A stretch of DNA of 52,445 nucleotides from HGM11501 sp045123995 (GTDB lineage: Bacteria > Bacillota > Clostridia > CAKSNL01 > HGM11501), in the NCBI GenBank assembly GCA_045123995.1, contig JBGVKY010000015.1:1-52445 (forward strand), read 5' to 3'. Of the stretch, positions 26,080 to 33,254 are shown piece after piece. The notes beneath the pieces were generated by a model. That model was given only the letters and a program-made list of their open reading frames with translations, was not told where the DNA came from and made no database searches. Position 1 is the stretch's first letter. Each line of letters opens with the position of its first letter. A program made the translations under genes and the position numbers.

Positions 26080-26215
26080 AAAAAACACCTCCGAAAAAAT
26101 AAAAATCTGCGGCAGAATCCCACCGCAGAAAAATACACATGAAAAAATCATAAGTATTTACCGAATCTGCTATGGCAGCCGGTGAGAAGTGGAAGCTTCT
26201 GCTTGTTGTACTAAC
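26080..26215 (-). promoter_or_regulatory. infC operon leader (L20-type) with attenuator
   Basis: About 135 transcribed bases before infC. Reading the minus strand, AAGCAGAAGCTTCC and CACTTCTCACCGG come first, resembling the 23S mimic in L20 leaders of Firmicutes, and a terminator hairpin (TCTGCGG...CCGCAGA plus T-run, 26096-26129) lies just before the ribosome site. Binding of L20 would favour the terminator. Confidence 0.75.
26094..26129 (-). terminator. Attenuator of the infC leader
   Basis: TCTGCGG, ten-base loop, CCGCAGA, then TTTTTATTTTTT on the minus strand. Confidence 0.8.
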
Positions 26216-26217
26216 AG

Positions 26218-26246
26218 AGTATACCACAAGAGAAAATGAATGTCAA
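26218..26246 (-). promoter_or_regulatory. infC operon promoter
   Basis: Minus strand TTGACA (26241-26246), 17 bases, TATACT (26218-26223). Confidence 0.88.
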
Positions 26247-26378
26247 GTGTTTTTTTAAATAAAATATTCGAGAGATTGAATTAAAGATTTTTTCAAAAAA
26301 ACTCTATGCAAAATGGGATTTTTGTGATAAAATAATAGAAAATGGAAAAAGTTTTATAAATAGAGAGGTGCATTTTGT

Positions 26379-27068
26379 ATGAAGAAAATCTACGAAGGAA
26401 AAACAAAAGACGTTTACTCTTTGGAAAACGGCAATGTAATGCTTAAGTTCAAAGATGACTGCACAGGAAAAGACGGGGTTTTTGATCCCGGCGAAAATAC
26501 AGTAGGTCTTACAATCGAGGGTATCGGCAAGGCAAATCTTGAAACATCAATTCACTATTTCGAGCTTTTGAAAGATGCCGGAATAAAGACTCACTATGTA
26601 AGTGCAAATATCGAAGATGCAACAATGGAGGTTTTACCCGGTAAAGTTTTCGGCCATGGCCTTGAAGTTATCTGCCGTCTCGTTGCAACAGGAAGCTTTA
26701 TAAGAAGATACGGGGAATATATAGCTGACGGAACACCTCTTCCCGGCGGATATGTTGAGTGTACCTTCAAGAATGACGAAAAGGGCGATCCCTTAGTTAC
26801 AAGTGAAGGTCTTGCTGCTCTTGGTGTAATGACAGAAGAACAGTTTAAGAGCATGAAGGAGCAGACTTTAAAAATCACAAAAATAGTTGCAGATGATCTT
26901 AAGAAAATGGGTCTCGACCTTTGGGACATAAAGTTCGAATTCGGATATAATAATAATGAAGTTATCTTGATTGACGAAATTGCATCAGGCAATATGAGAG
27001 TTTATAAGGATGGCAAGATTGTTGATCCTGTTGAGCTCACAAAGATAATTTTATCAAGCATTAAATAA
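26379..27068 (+). CDS. purC: SAICAR synthetase
   Basis: Joins aspartate to CAIR in purine synthesis. 229 residues with YEGKTKDVYSLENG (nucleotide-binding strand), EVICRLVATGSFIRRYG and WDIKFEFGYNNNEVILIDEI. It stands alone; no purine riboswitch is seen upstream. GAGAGGTG precedes the ATG and a TAAAAT -10 box is at 26328-26333. Confidence 0.96.
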   Translation: MKKIYEGKTKDVYSLENGNVMLKFKDDCTGKDGVFDPGENTVGLTIEGIGKANLETSIHYFELLKDAGIKTHYVSANIEDATMEVLPGKVFGHGLEVICRLVATGSFIRRYGEYIADGTPLPGGYVECTFKNDEKGDPLVTSEGLAALGVMTEEQFKSMKEQTLKITKIVADDLKKMGLDLWDIKFEFGYNNNEVILIDEIASGNMRVYKDGKIVDPVELTKIILSSIK

Positions 27069-27089
27069 AATATAAAAAATAGGTTTGTT

Positions 27090-27241
27090 TTGGGGCGAGG
27101 TGGAATTCCTCACCGGCGGTAAAGAGGCATTTAAGCCTACGAGTCCGAGAGCGAAAGCTGATTTGGGTTAGATTCCCGAACCGACGGTTAGCAAACGAGA
27201 TAATGATACTGGCTCATTTGCTTAAAGTCCGGATAAAGGAA
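27090..27241 (+). promoter_or_regulatory. FMN riboswitch (RFN element)
   Basis: The RFN consensus is recognisable throughout: GAGGTGGAATTCCTCACCGGCGG split over its first arm, AAGCCTACGAG, GATTTGGGTTAGATTCCC, CCGACGG and the closing AGTCCGGATAAAGG. It precedes a RibU-type riboflavin transporter. FMN binding should favour the terminator at 27256-27292. Confidence 0.95.
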
Positions 27242-27255
27242 CAAAAAGTTGCTTT

Positions 27256-27292
27256 TAAGTATGCCCTTTTGCGTTTTGCAAAAGGGCATTTT
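27256..27292 (+). terminator. Riboswitch-controlled terminator
   Basis: ATGCCCTTTTGC-GTTTT-GCAAAAGGGCAT followed by TTTCC; long perfect stem, short U-run. Confidence 0.75.
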
Positions 27293-27317
27293 CCATTCAG
27301 ACCGGAAAGAGGATTTT

Positions 27318-27872
27318 ATGAAAAGAACAAGAATTATGACAATTACCGCAATGCTTTCTGCTTTTGCCTTTGTGCTTCAGGTTTTGGGAAGCGTTATGGG
27401 ACTTAAGGTGGGCGGCTTTCTGGAAATTGAATTTTCTGACTTGCCGGCAATCATCGGCACGCTTTCATTGGGACCCTTGTGCGGGGTTTTGGTGGAACTT
27501 ATAAAAAATCTGCTCCACTGCATGATGAGCTCCACAGGATATGTGGGAGAGCTGGCAAACTTCTGCGTAAATGGGGTTTATGTTCTGGTATTGGGTTTGG
27601 TTTATAAAAGAATGAAGACCAAAAAGGGAGCGGTCATAGGCTTTTCTTTTGCCACGGTTATATATTCTTTAGTGGCAGCTTTTGTAAATTACTTTGTAAT
27701 GCTTCCTTTTTATTCAAAGCTTTTCGAAATGCACCTGACAAAGGAAGCAATGATGAGCATGGTACTTACCTTAATTACGCCCTTTAATATAGCAAAGGGC
27801 ACGCTTCTTGCTGTAATAACCCTTTTGATTTACAAAAAGCTTTCGCCGATTATTAAAGGAACAGCGAGGTAA
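27318..27872 (+). CDS. ribU: Riboflavin ECF transporter S component RibU
   Basis: 184 residues with about six membrane helices. The start MKRTRIMTITAMLSAFAFVLQ carries the region that binds the T component, and FLEIEFSDLPAIIGTLSLGPLCGVLVELIKNLLH is the RibU signature around the substrate. The FMN riboswitch upstream confirms the substrate. The shared EcfA/EcfT energising module is elsewhere. Confidence 0.95.
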   Translation: MKRTRIMTITAMLSAFAFVLQVLGSVMGLKVGGFLEIEFSDLPAIIGTLSLGPLCGVLVELIKNLLHCMMSSTGYVGELANFCVNGVYVLVLGLVYKRMKTKKGAVIGFSFATVIYSLVAAFVNYFVMLPFYSKLFEMHLTKEAMMSMVLTLITPFNIAKGTLLAVITLLIYKKLSPIIKGTAR

Positions 27873-27892
27873 TTTGTCTGGGTGTTCACGGC

Positions 27893-27952
27893 AAAACCTT
27901 CTTAAGGTTCAAATCCTTGCATTAACATAAAAAAGAAAGAACCCTTGGCGGG
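27893..27952. repeat. 60-bp direct repeat, copy 1
   Basis: Identical over 60 bases to 28202-28261; the later copy forms the left part of the terminator region of tRNA-Pro(TGG). The 249 bases between hold an AT-rich hairpin with CACAAAAAGT/ACTTTTTGTG arms, a second hairpin (TCGAAGCAAAG...CTTTGCTTCGA) and an 18-base piece of the tRNA 3' end. Confidence 0.9.
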
Positions 27953-28075
27953 CGGTAAACACACAAAAAGTTGTTAGCGTCAGCGAGACTTTTTGTGAAA
28001 AGGAGAAGCAAGGGAGCGGGCGGAAGAATTTTTTAGCATAAAAAATCGAAGCAAAGCTCACCTTTGCTTCGACGT

Positions 28076-28093
28076 GGTCGGGATGACAGGATA
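28076..28093 (-). pseudogene. 3'-end fragment of tRNA-Pro
   Basis: Eighteen bases identical to the last 18 bases of the intact tRNA-Pro(TGG), including CCA, in the same orientation. It lies inside the insertion between the two 60-bp repeats. Confidence 0.8.
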
Positions 28094-28201
28094 GCATATT
28101 GCTTTGCAATCTGCCCAGCTTGTCCACCCAAATGCTTTGCATTTCGGTACCGGACATCGCAGCTTTTTGCTAAAAACGATATTTAATCGTTTTTATACGC
28201 A

Positions 28202-28261
28202 AAAACCTTCTTAAGGTTCAAATCCTTGCATTAACATAAAAAAGAAAGAACCCTTGGCGGG
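28202..28261. repeat. 60-bp direct repeat, copy 2
   Basis: Second copy of 27893-27952; its right end overlaps the terminator of tRNA-Pro(TGG). Confidence 0.9.
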
Positions 28262-28274
28262 TTCTTCCTTTTTT
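28240..28274 (-). terminator. Terminator of tRNA-Pro(TGG)
   Basis: GAAGAACCC-GCCAA-GGGTTCTTTC with A- and T-runs. Confidence 0.85.
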
Positions 28275-28351
28275 TGGTCGGGATGACAGGATTTGAACCT
28301 GCGGCCCTCTGCTCCCAAAGCAGATGCGCTACCAAACTGCGCTACATCCCG
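28275..28351 (-). tRNA. tRNA-Pro (TGG)
   Basis: 77 bases with CCA encoded. Acceptor CGGGATG/CATCCCG, anticodon stem TCTGC/GCAGA, loop TTTGGGA, anticodon TGG, T loop GTTCAAATC. Its promoter lies ~220 bases upstream, beyond an insertion and a copy of the tRNA 5' half, so the primary transcript should carry a second half-tRNA. Confidence 0.96.
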
Positions 28352-28515
28352 ATATTAAGTTGTTACATTTATATGCCGCAGGTTCCCTACGGCCCTCTCG
28401 GCTACGCCGCCACCTTGCGGTTCCCAAAATTGTCTTTCCGCTTCCGCTGACAATTTTGACCGCTGCGCCAACAAGCTCTCGTTTTATCCGATACCATCGG
28501 CACTCGACCTTGTTG

Positions 28516-28557
28516 CCCAAAGCAGATGCGATTGCCACCCTACGCTACATCCCGATA
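28516..28557 (-). pseudogene. 5'-half copy of tRNA-Pro
   Basis: From the acceptor strand through CTTTGGG this repeats the 5' half of tRNA-Pro(TGG), with changes in the D arm. The copy is next to the promoter and the intact gene is 164 bases further on. Confidence 0.85.
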
Positions 28558-28575
28558 CATTTAAATTATGTAATA

Positions 28576-28604
28576 ATTATACGGGATTTTCTTATAAAAG
28601 TCAA
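28576..28604 (-). promoter_or_regulatory. tRNA-Pro(TGG) promoter
   Basis: Minus strand TTGACT (28599-28604), 17 bases, TATAAT (28576-28581). Confidence 0.85.
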
Positions 28605-28729
28605 GGGGAAATAGCCTTTCTTATGGAAGGTTTTAAAAAAATTTGAATTTTTTACAAAAAGATGTATACTTTTACATGAAAGTATGATATAACGACTTTT
28701 AATTACTCTTAAGAGAGTGCAATTGGTAG

Positions 28730-28831
28730 ATGAAAGTAATGAATCCTCAGAAAATTCAGATGTTTGTAACAAAAGAACCTTCCGATGAAATCAAGGCAGA
28801 CTTTGAGAAGGCCAAGACAATTGAATGCTGA
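28730..28831 (+). CDS. Possible small ORF (33 codons)
   Basis: ATG 28730 to TGA 28831 encodes a soluble-looking peptide (MKVMNPQKIQMFVTKEPSD...). A terminator-like hairpin follows at 28891. The ribosome site is weak and I see no homology, so it may be a gene remnant. Nothing else is seen in 28605-28919. Confidence 0.25.
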   Translation: MKVMNPQKIQMFVTKEPSDEIKADFEKAKTIEC

Positions 28832-28890
28832 TAAATACAATATTTGTATTGGCGTCCACTGAAGTTATATCAAAAGAACTTATCAAAAAA

Positions 28891-28917
28891 GGCAGTGCTC
28901 CAACTCGGAGCACTACC
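28891..28917. terminator. Bidirectional terminator
   Basis: GGCAGTGCTCC-AACTC-GGAGCACTACC with AAAAAA before and TTTT after; ends the AraC gene from the right. Confidence 0.8.
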
Positions 28918-28919
28918 TT

Positions 28920-29729
28920 TTAATTTGATTTTTTCTTTCGGTGGATTTTGGGGTTCTCCCCATAATAATTTTTATAGCATCTGGTAAAATATCCCGCCTC
29001 GGGAAAACCGCAGGCTTTACCAACATCCCCCACGGAATATTCTCCGTTTTCAAGCATCTGTCTTGCTTTTTTCATTCTTTTTTGCATAACGTAATCCATG
29101 ATTGTTATGCCGAATTCCTTTTTAAAGTGCTCAGTTAAGGTAACGGTGCTGTAATGGAGATTTAAGCTTATTTCAGCCAGGGTTATTTTCTGGGACAGAT
29201 TTTCTCTTATATAATGCTTAGTAAGCTCGCCGATGGAACGGCCCTCTGAAAAAAGATTGTTACTTTCTATAAAATCTGCAATCAGGGGAACTAAATTGGT
29301 ATAGGCTTCCACCTGTTCTTTTGTATATCTTTTGCTTTTATCAATAGCTTCGCTCAAAACAGCTTCGTTGAGGGCAGAATAAAGCTCCTTTACCGTGGAT
29401 ATGACCTTTGCTTTGGCGTCTTCGCCATCTTCAATTCCAAGGCTTAAAAAGAGATAGCCTGAAAATCTTCCTTCTATTTTGAGAGGGGAGATTATTTCGT
29501 AAACCCCGAAAGGGCATTTATAGGATATTATTCTTTCTTTTGCCTCTGAAAGTCTTGTGTTATCGGAAAGCAAGCATCTTTCAAAGCATTTGTGTGATCT
29601 GTGTATATAGGCACATATTCTGCTTTCTGTATATCTTCTTATTACGATTCTTTTTCTGGTATCAAGGATAGCTATATCCATTCCCGTAAGTTCATAAATA
29701 CTGTCAATTATGTCTTCAAGTCTGGTCAT
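28920..29729 (-). CDS. AraC-family regulator with PocR sensor domain
   Basis: 269 residues. The N-terminal half matches the PocR ligand domain: IDSIYELTGMDIAILDTRKR, cysteines in HKCFERC and YKCPFGVYEIISPLKI, then GYLFLSLG. The C-terminal ~100 residues hold two helix-turn-helix motifs (ITLAEISLNLHYSTVTLTEHFKK; VGDVGKACGFPEAGYFTRCYK). It is divergent from the dehydrogenase at 29932, which it probably controls in response to a small carbon compound. Confidence 0.88.
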   Translation of the reverse strand: MTRLEDIIDSIYELTGMDIAILDTRKRIVIRRYTESRICAYIHRSHKCFERCLLSDNTRLSEAKERIISYKCPFGVYEIISPLKIEGRFSGYLFLSLGIEDGEDAKAKVISTVKELYSALNEAVLSEAIDKSKRYTKEQVEAYTNLVPLIADFIESNNLFSEGRSIGELTKHYIRENLSQKITLAEISLNLHYSTVTLTEHFKKEFGITIMDYVMQKRMKKARQMLENGEYSVGDVGKACGFPEAGYFTRCYKNYYGENPKIHRKKKSN

Positions 29730-29863
29730 AATTTATCCTCCTTTTTCGATTTTACAAAACTATATTACCATTTATTTTTTGTGAAATCAACTTAAATTTG
29801 CAAAAAATCATTAAAAAAACGAAATTTTTTATTGATTTTACAATTCTTTTTATCTAAAAACTA

Positions 29864-29892
29864 TTGCTTTGTCTTGCTTAATTTGATATAAT
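29864..29892 (+). promoter_or_regulatory. Promoter of the Gfo/Idh/MocA gene
   Basis: TTGCTT (29864-29869), 17 bases, TATAAT (29887-29892), in the divergent intergenic stretch shared with the AraC gene. Confidence 0.65.
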
Positions 29893-29931
29893 TTCCTTGC
29901 ACAACAAATAAAAATATTTGGAGGTAGTGTT

Positions 29932-30957
29932 ATGAAAGACGGAAAATTAGTAATTGGTATTATCGGTTTATCTTTCGGTACATTCCATTTGGAGGGTGCT
30001 CTTTCAAGAGATGTTGAAATCGGTGCAATCTGCGATACATGGCCCGAAAGATTAAAAGAAAAGGGAGAAAAGTACAATATTCCCGAGGAAAAGAGATTTA
30101 CAGATTATAAGGATGTTTTGAACAATCCTGACATTGATGCGGTTGTACTTGCTCTTCCCGACCAGCTTCACAGACCTCTTACCGAGGAATTCCTCGCTGC
30201 AGGCAAGCACGTTTTATGTGAAAAGCCCGTTGCTTTAACAAAGGAAGACGTTAAGGCTATGGTTAAGGCTTCTCATGCAGGAAAGGCTCGTTGCATGGTT
30301 GGACAGATCTGCAGATTCACTCCTGCTTTCGTAAAGGCTAAAGAGCTTGTTGAAAGCGGCAAGATCGGCGAAGTTTACTACATAGAATCTGAATATGCTC
30401 ATGACTATATGACAATCGTATCTGACAGACAGGCTTGGAGATCTGACCCCTTAAGACACGGTGTTGTAGGTGGCGGTTGCCATGCTGTTGACTTAATCCG
30501 CTGGATTGCTGGAGACCCTTCAGAAGTATTCGCTTATGGTTCTCATAAGCTTCTTCCCACAGTTCCCTATGACGACGCAACAGTATCTGTTATGAAGTTC
30601 CCGAATGGTGCAATCGGTAAGGTATTCGTATCCACAGGATGTAAGAGAGACTACACCATGCGTACAGTAATTTACGGTACAAAGGGTACAATCATCTGCG
30701 ACAATACATCTGATACAATGCAGCTTTTCACTGTTGATGAAAGAGAAGTTACTATTCAGCCTGCTGAAGTAATTCCCGTTGAAGTTAACAACCACAATGC
30801 CGGTGAAGAAATTTGCGTATTCTTAGATGCAATCCAGAAGGGCGAAGAGTTCATGATGTCTGTTGAAGAGGGCGGACGTTCTGCAGCTACCTGCTTTGCT
30901 ATCGTTGAATCTGCAAAGACCGGTGTACCCGTAAAACCCGATTTTGATTTCGAGTAA
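29932..30957 (+). CDS. Gfo/Idh/MocA-family NAD(P)-dependent oxidoreductase
   Basis: 341 residues. The Rossmann start VIGIIGLSFGTFHLEGAL differs from the usual GxGxxG (only GLSFG remains), DAVVLALPDQLHRPL and LCEKPVALT are typical (EKP Lys), and GGGCHAVDLIRWIAG holds the catalytic His. Such enzymes oxidise sugars, inositols or sugar acids; the substrate is unknown. GGAGGTAG precedes the ATG. Codons look adapted for high expression. Confidence 0.88.
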   Translation: MKDGKLVIGIIGLSFGTFHLEGALSRDVEIGAICDTWPERLKEKGEKYNIPEEKRFTDYKDVLNNPDIDAVVLALPDQLHRPLTEEFLAAGKHVLCEKPVALTKEDVKAMVKASHAGKARCMVGQICRFTPAFVKAKELVESGKIGEVYYIESEYAHDYMTIVSDRQAWRSDPLRHGVVGGGCHAVDLIRWIAGDPSEVFAYGSHKLLPTVPYDDATVSVMKFPNGAIGKVFVSTGCKRDYTMRTVIYGTKGTIICDNTSDTMQLFTVDEREVTIQPAEVIPVEVNNHNAGEEICVFLDAIQKGEEFMMSVEEGGRSAATCFAIVESAKTGVPVKPDFDFE

Positions 30958-30959
30958 AT

Positions 30960-30999
30960 AAAATCCAACAAAGGATTTTATTTACGGGAGTTTTGCGAG
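30960..30999. repeat. 40-bp direct repeat, copy 1
   Basis: Identical to 31067-31106. The 67 bases between hold small hairpins (AAAATGCGAAAAGCATTTT; GCAAAAC/GTTTTGC). The repeat starts directly after the dehydrogenase stop codon. Confidence 0.9.
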
Positions 31000-31066
31000 C
31001 GTGAAAAAATGCGAAAAGCATTTTAGCGAGTGAAACACAAAAAGCAAAACACGAAGGGTGTTTTGC

Positions 31067-31106
31067 AAAATCCAACAAAGGATTTTATTTACGGGAGTTT
31101 TGCGAG
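31067..31106. repeat. 40-bp direct repeat, copy 2
   Basis: Second copy of 30960-30999, leading into the gene's terminator. The insertion therefore sits between gene and terminator. Confidence 0.9.
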
Positions 31107-31124
31107 AAACTCTTTACTTAAAAT

Positions 31125-31160
31125 AAAATTACAGTCCGCATTTTGCGGACTGTAATTTTT
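31125..31160 (+). terminator. Terminator
   Basis: AAAATTACAGTCCGCA-TTT-TGCGGACTGTAATTTTT. Confidence 0.9.
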
Positions 31161-31184
31161 CTTCGAATTATGTTAATTTTGTAC

Positions 31185-31213
31185 TTGACAAATCATTTTT
31201 TATATGGTATAAT
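31185..31213 (+). promoter_or_regulatory. tRNA-Pro(GGG) promoter
   Basis: TTGACA, 17 bases, TATAAT; perfect consensus, start ~18 bases before the tRNA. Confidence 0.9.
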
Positions 31214-31238
31214 CACTTTTGCGTTTGAAAAAGAATAT

Positions 31239-31315
31239 CTGGGTGTAGCGCAGATTGGTAGCGTGCTTGAATGGGGTTCAAGAGGCCGGGAGTTCGAGTC
31301 TCCCCACTCAGACCA
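31239..31315 (+). tRNA. tRNA-Pro (GGG)
   Basis: 77 bases with CCA. Acceptor CTGGGTG/CACTCAG (one G-U), anticodon stem CTTGA/TCAAG, loop ATGGGGT, anticodon GGG, T loop GTTCGAGTC. Confidence 0.95.
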
Positions 31316-31346
31316 AGCCGTAGGGTTTAACCTACGGCTTTTTTAT
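31316..31346 (+). terminator. Terminator of tRNA-Pro(GGG)
   Basis: AGCCGTAGG-GTTTAA-CCTACGGCT plus T-run; an exact copy occurs at 31563. Confidence 0.9.
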
Positions 31347-31505
31347 TTTTTTGATAGAGAATATACGCGCTAACAATCTGCGCGTGGCGCTGATTGGAAC
31401 CGAGCCCGACCGCGTCCGGTGGACGATGAAGGGAGGGCGCAGGGTTGTGCCGCGGTCGATTTTGTGAGCGGAAGCGAAAAAACAAAATCGGGCACCGCAA
31501 ACGGA

Positions 31506-31562
31506 AGCGTGCTTGAATGGGGGCAGAGAGGCCGGGAGGTGAGAGTCTCCCCACTCAGACCA
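31506..31562 (+). pseudogene. 3'-half copy of tRNA-Pro(GGG)
   Basis: Repeats the tRNA from AGCGTGCTTGAATGGGG to CCA, with changes in the anticodon 3' arm and a destroyed T loop (GTGAG in place of TTCGAG). The copied terminator follows. Between gene and copy is a ~160-base GC-rich insertion. Confidence 0.88.
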
Positions 31563-31631
31563 AGCCGTAGGGTTTAACCTACGGCTTTTATTTTTCTATA
31601 AAACGGCTTGCATATTTGCAAGCCGTTTTTG
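31563..31631 (+). terminator. Duplicated terminator plus a second hairpin
   Basis: The first stem (31563-31590) copies 31316-31343. The second, ACGGCTTGCA-TATT-TGCAAGCCGT with T-run (31603-31631), is unrelated to the copy. Confidence 0.85.
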
Positions 31632-31679
31632 TATTTTAAAAGTCCCGTGAATTATAACAAGTTATAGACAAGAAAAATA

Positions 31680-31744
31680 TGTCGAACAAAAATGGTAAAA
31701 AATGGAAAAAACTTCTTGCAAAAATTGGTAATTTATGGTAAAAT
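31680..31744 (+). promoter_or_regulatory. spo0A promoter with 0A box
   Basis: TGTCGAA at 31680-31686 is a perfect 0A box. TTGCAA (31716-31721), 17 bases and TAAAAT (31739-31744) form the promoter. The box is about 65-70 bases upstream of the start, fitting autoregulation by Spo0A~P. Confidence 0.75.
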
Positions 31745-31815
31745 GCAATTAAGACAATGAAAGAATAAAAAACAGAAGAAAAATGAAATTAAATGAAGAA
31801 AGGACTTGTAAAAAA

Positions 31816-32586
31816 ATGAATGAAAAGGTAAAGGTTTTGGTAATTGATGACAACAGGGAGATTGAAGAGGGAATTAAAAGTCACATAAAAGAGGGCAGAG
31901 AAGAAATTGAGATAGTGGGCTTTGCCCAGAACGGAAAAGAGGGACTTGAGAAAATAAGCCTTCTTTCACCCGATGCCATAATTCTTGATATAGTAATGCC
32001 CGTAATGGATGGAATCGGAGTTCTTAAAGCCTTAAGCAAATGTGCAAAAAAGCCTGCGATAGTGGTGCTTTCTGCTCTTTCGGGAGAATATGTATCGAAC
32101 ATGGTATCCTTATACGGAGCTGACTATTACATGACCAAGCCTGCATCATATGAAACATTGTTTGAAAGAATAAAGATGCTTTGTCGGAGCTTTTCAGGGC
32201 ATAGGGAAGAAAATGTCAAGGAAGAGGAGGACAACAGACTGGAATTAAAGGTAACGGGAGTAATCCATGATGTGGGAATCCCCGCCAACATAAAAGGCTA
32301 TCAGTATTTAAGGGATGCCATAATGATGACGGTGCATGACAATGAGCTTATGCACGCAGTTACAAAACAGCTTTATCCCATGGTGGCAAAAAGACACAAG
32401 ACCACGGCGTCGAGGGTTGAAAGAGCGATCCGCCATGCCATTGAAGTGGCATGCACAAGGGGAAATGAGGAGTTTTTCTACAAGCTTTTCGGCTACACCG
32501 TAAGTACATTAAAGGGAAAGCCCACAAATTCGGAATTCATCGCCTTAATTGCAGATAAGTTGAGACTTGAAAAGAATATCGGATAA
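31816..32586 (+). CDS. spo0A: Sporulation master regulator Spo0A
   Basis: 256 residues: receiver domain with VIDDNREI, phospho-acceptor Asp in AIILDIVMPVMDG and Lys in MTKPAS, then the Spo0A DNA-binding domain with IHDVGIPANIKGYQYLRDAI and TTASRVERAIRHAIEVACTRG, which is diagnostic. ATG 31816 fits family N-termini (MNEKVKVLVIDDN); ATG 31783 would add 11 residues. The usual upstream spoIVB is absent. Confidence 0.96.
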   Translation: MNEKVKVLVIDDNREIEEGIKSHIKEGREEIEIVGFAQNGKEGLEKISLLSPDAIILDIVMPVMDGIGVLKALSKCAKKPAIVVLSALSGEYVSNMVSLYGADYYMTKPASYETLFERIKMLCRSFSGHREENVKEEEDNRLELKVTGVIHDVGIPANIKGYQYLRDAIMMTVHDNELMHAVTKQLYPMVAKRHKTTASRVERAIRHAIEVACTRGNEEFFYKLFGYTVSTLKGKPTNSEFIALIADKLRLEKNIG

Positions 32587-32587
32587 C

Positions 32588-32627
32588 AAAAGAGAGGGAG
32601 TAAATTTTTTACTTCCTCTTTTTTACC
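32588..32627 (+). terminator. Terminator of spo0A
   Basis: AAAAGAGAGGGAGTAAA-TTTT-TTACTTCCTCTTTTTT; a near-perfect stem. Confidence 0.88.
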
Positions 32628-32634
32628 CTATAAA

Positions 32635-32663
32635 TTGACATTCCCCCAAAAGTGTGATATAAT
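32635..32663 (+). promoter_or_regulatory. Promoter of the cupin regulator
   Basis: TTGACA, 17 bases, TATAAT. Confidence 0.88.
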
Positions 32664-32692
32664 AATTAAATTAAAATAAGGAGGGCATTTTC

Positions 32693-33244
32693 ATGAATAA
32701 AGAAATAAACGAAATTGCGGAAAGATTAAAAGGACTTCGTGAGGCTTGCGGATATACCGTGGAAGAACTCTGCAGTGAGCTCTCCTTTGATATAGAACAG
32801 TACAAAAAGTACGAAGAATCGGGAGAGGACATTCCCATAAGCACAATTTATGCCATCGCCAATAAATTCGGCGTGGATTTTGCGGAAATTATAACAGGCC
32901 GTTCCGCAAGGCTCAGTACCTATCAGCTTGTGCGACGTGGTGATGGGGAAGAGATAAAGCGCTATCCCGGCTATCACTTTGAGGATCTGGCGTTCCGTTA
33001 TGTGGGAAAGATTATGCAGCCTCTTTTGGTAACCTTGGAACCATCGGATGAGCCTGCAGCACTGGTAAGCCATTCGGGTCAGGAATTCAACATGGTTTTA
33101 GAAGGACAGATTGAACTTGTGTTTGATGGAAAATCCATTATATTAAACCCCGGTGACTGCATTTATTTCAATCCCACATATGAGCACGGACAGCGTTGTT
33201 ATGGGGATATCAAGGCAAGATTTTTAACTGTAATTGCCGAGTAG
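32693..33244 (+). CDS. XRE-cupin transcriptional regulator
   Basis: 183 residues: helix-turn-helix at ~10-65 (RLKGLREACGYTVEELCSEL ... ISTIYAIANKFGV) and a C-terminal cupin barrel with SHSGQEFNMVLEGQIELVFDGKSIILNPGDCIYFNPTYEHGQRC, in which Glu and His residues could bind a metal. It lies 10 bases before an acyl-CoA synthetase gene, which it probably regulates, perhaps by sensing an acid. Confidence 0.88.
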   Translation: MNKEINEIAERLKGLREACGYTVEELCSELSFDIEQYKKYEESGEDIPISTIYAIANKFGVDFAEIITGRSARLSTYQLVRRGDGEEIKRYPGYHFEDLAFRYVGKIMQPLLVTLEPSDEPAALVSHSGQEFNMVLEGQIELVFDGKSIILNPGDCIYFNPTYEHGQRCYGDIKARFLTVIAE

Positions 33245-33254
33245 GAGGATATTT

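Noticed and set aside
26247..26378. Purine riboswitch before purC
   Set aside because: No three-way-junction consensus; only a plain promoter-like region.
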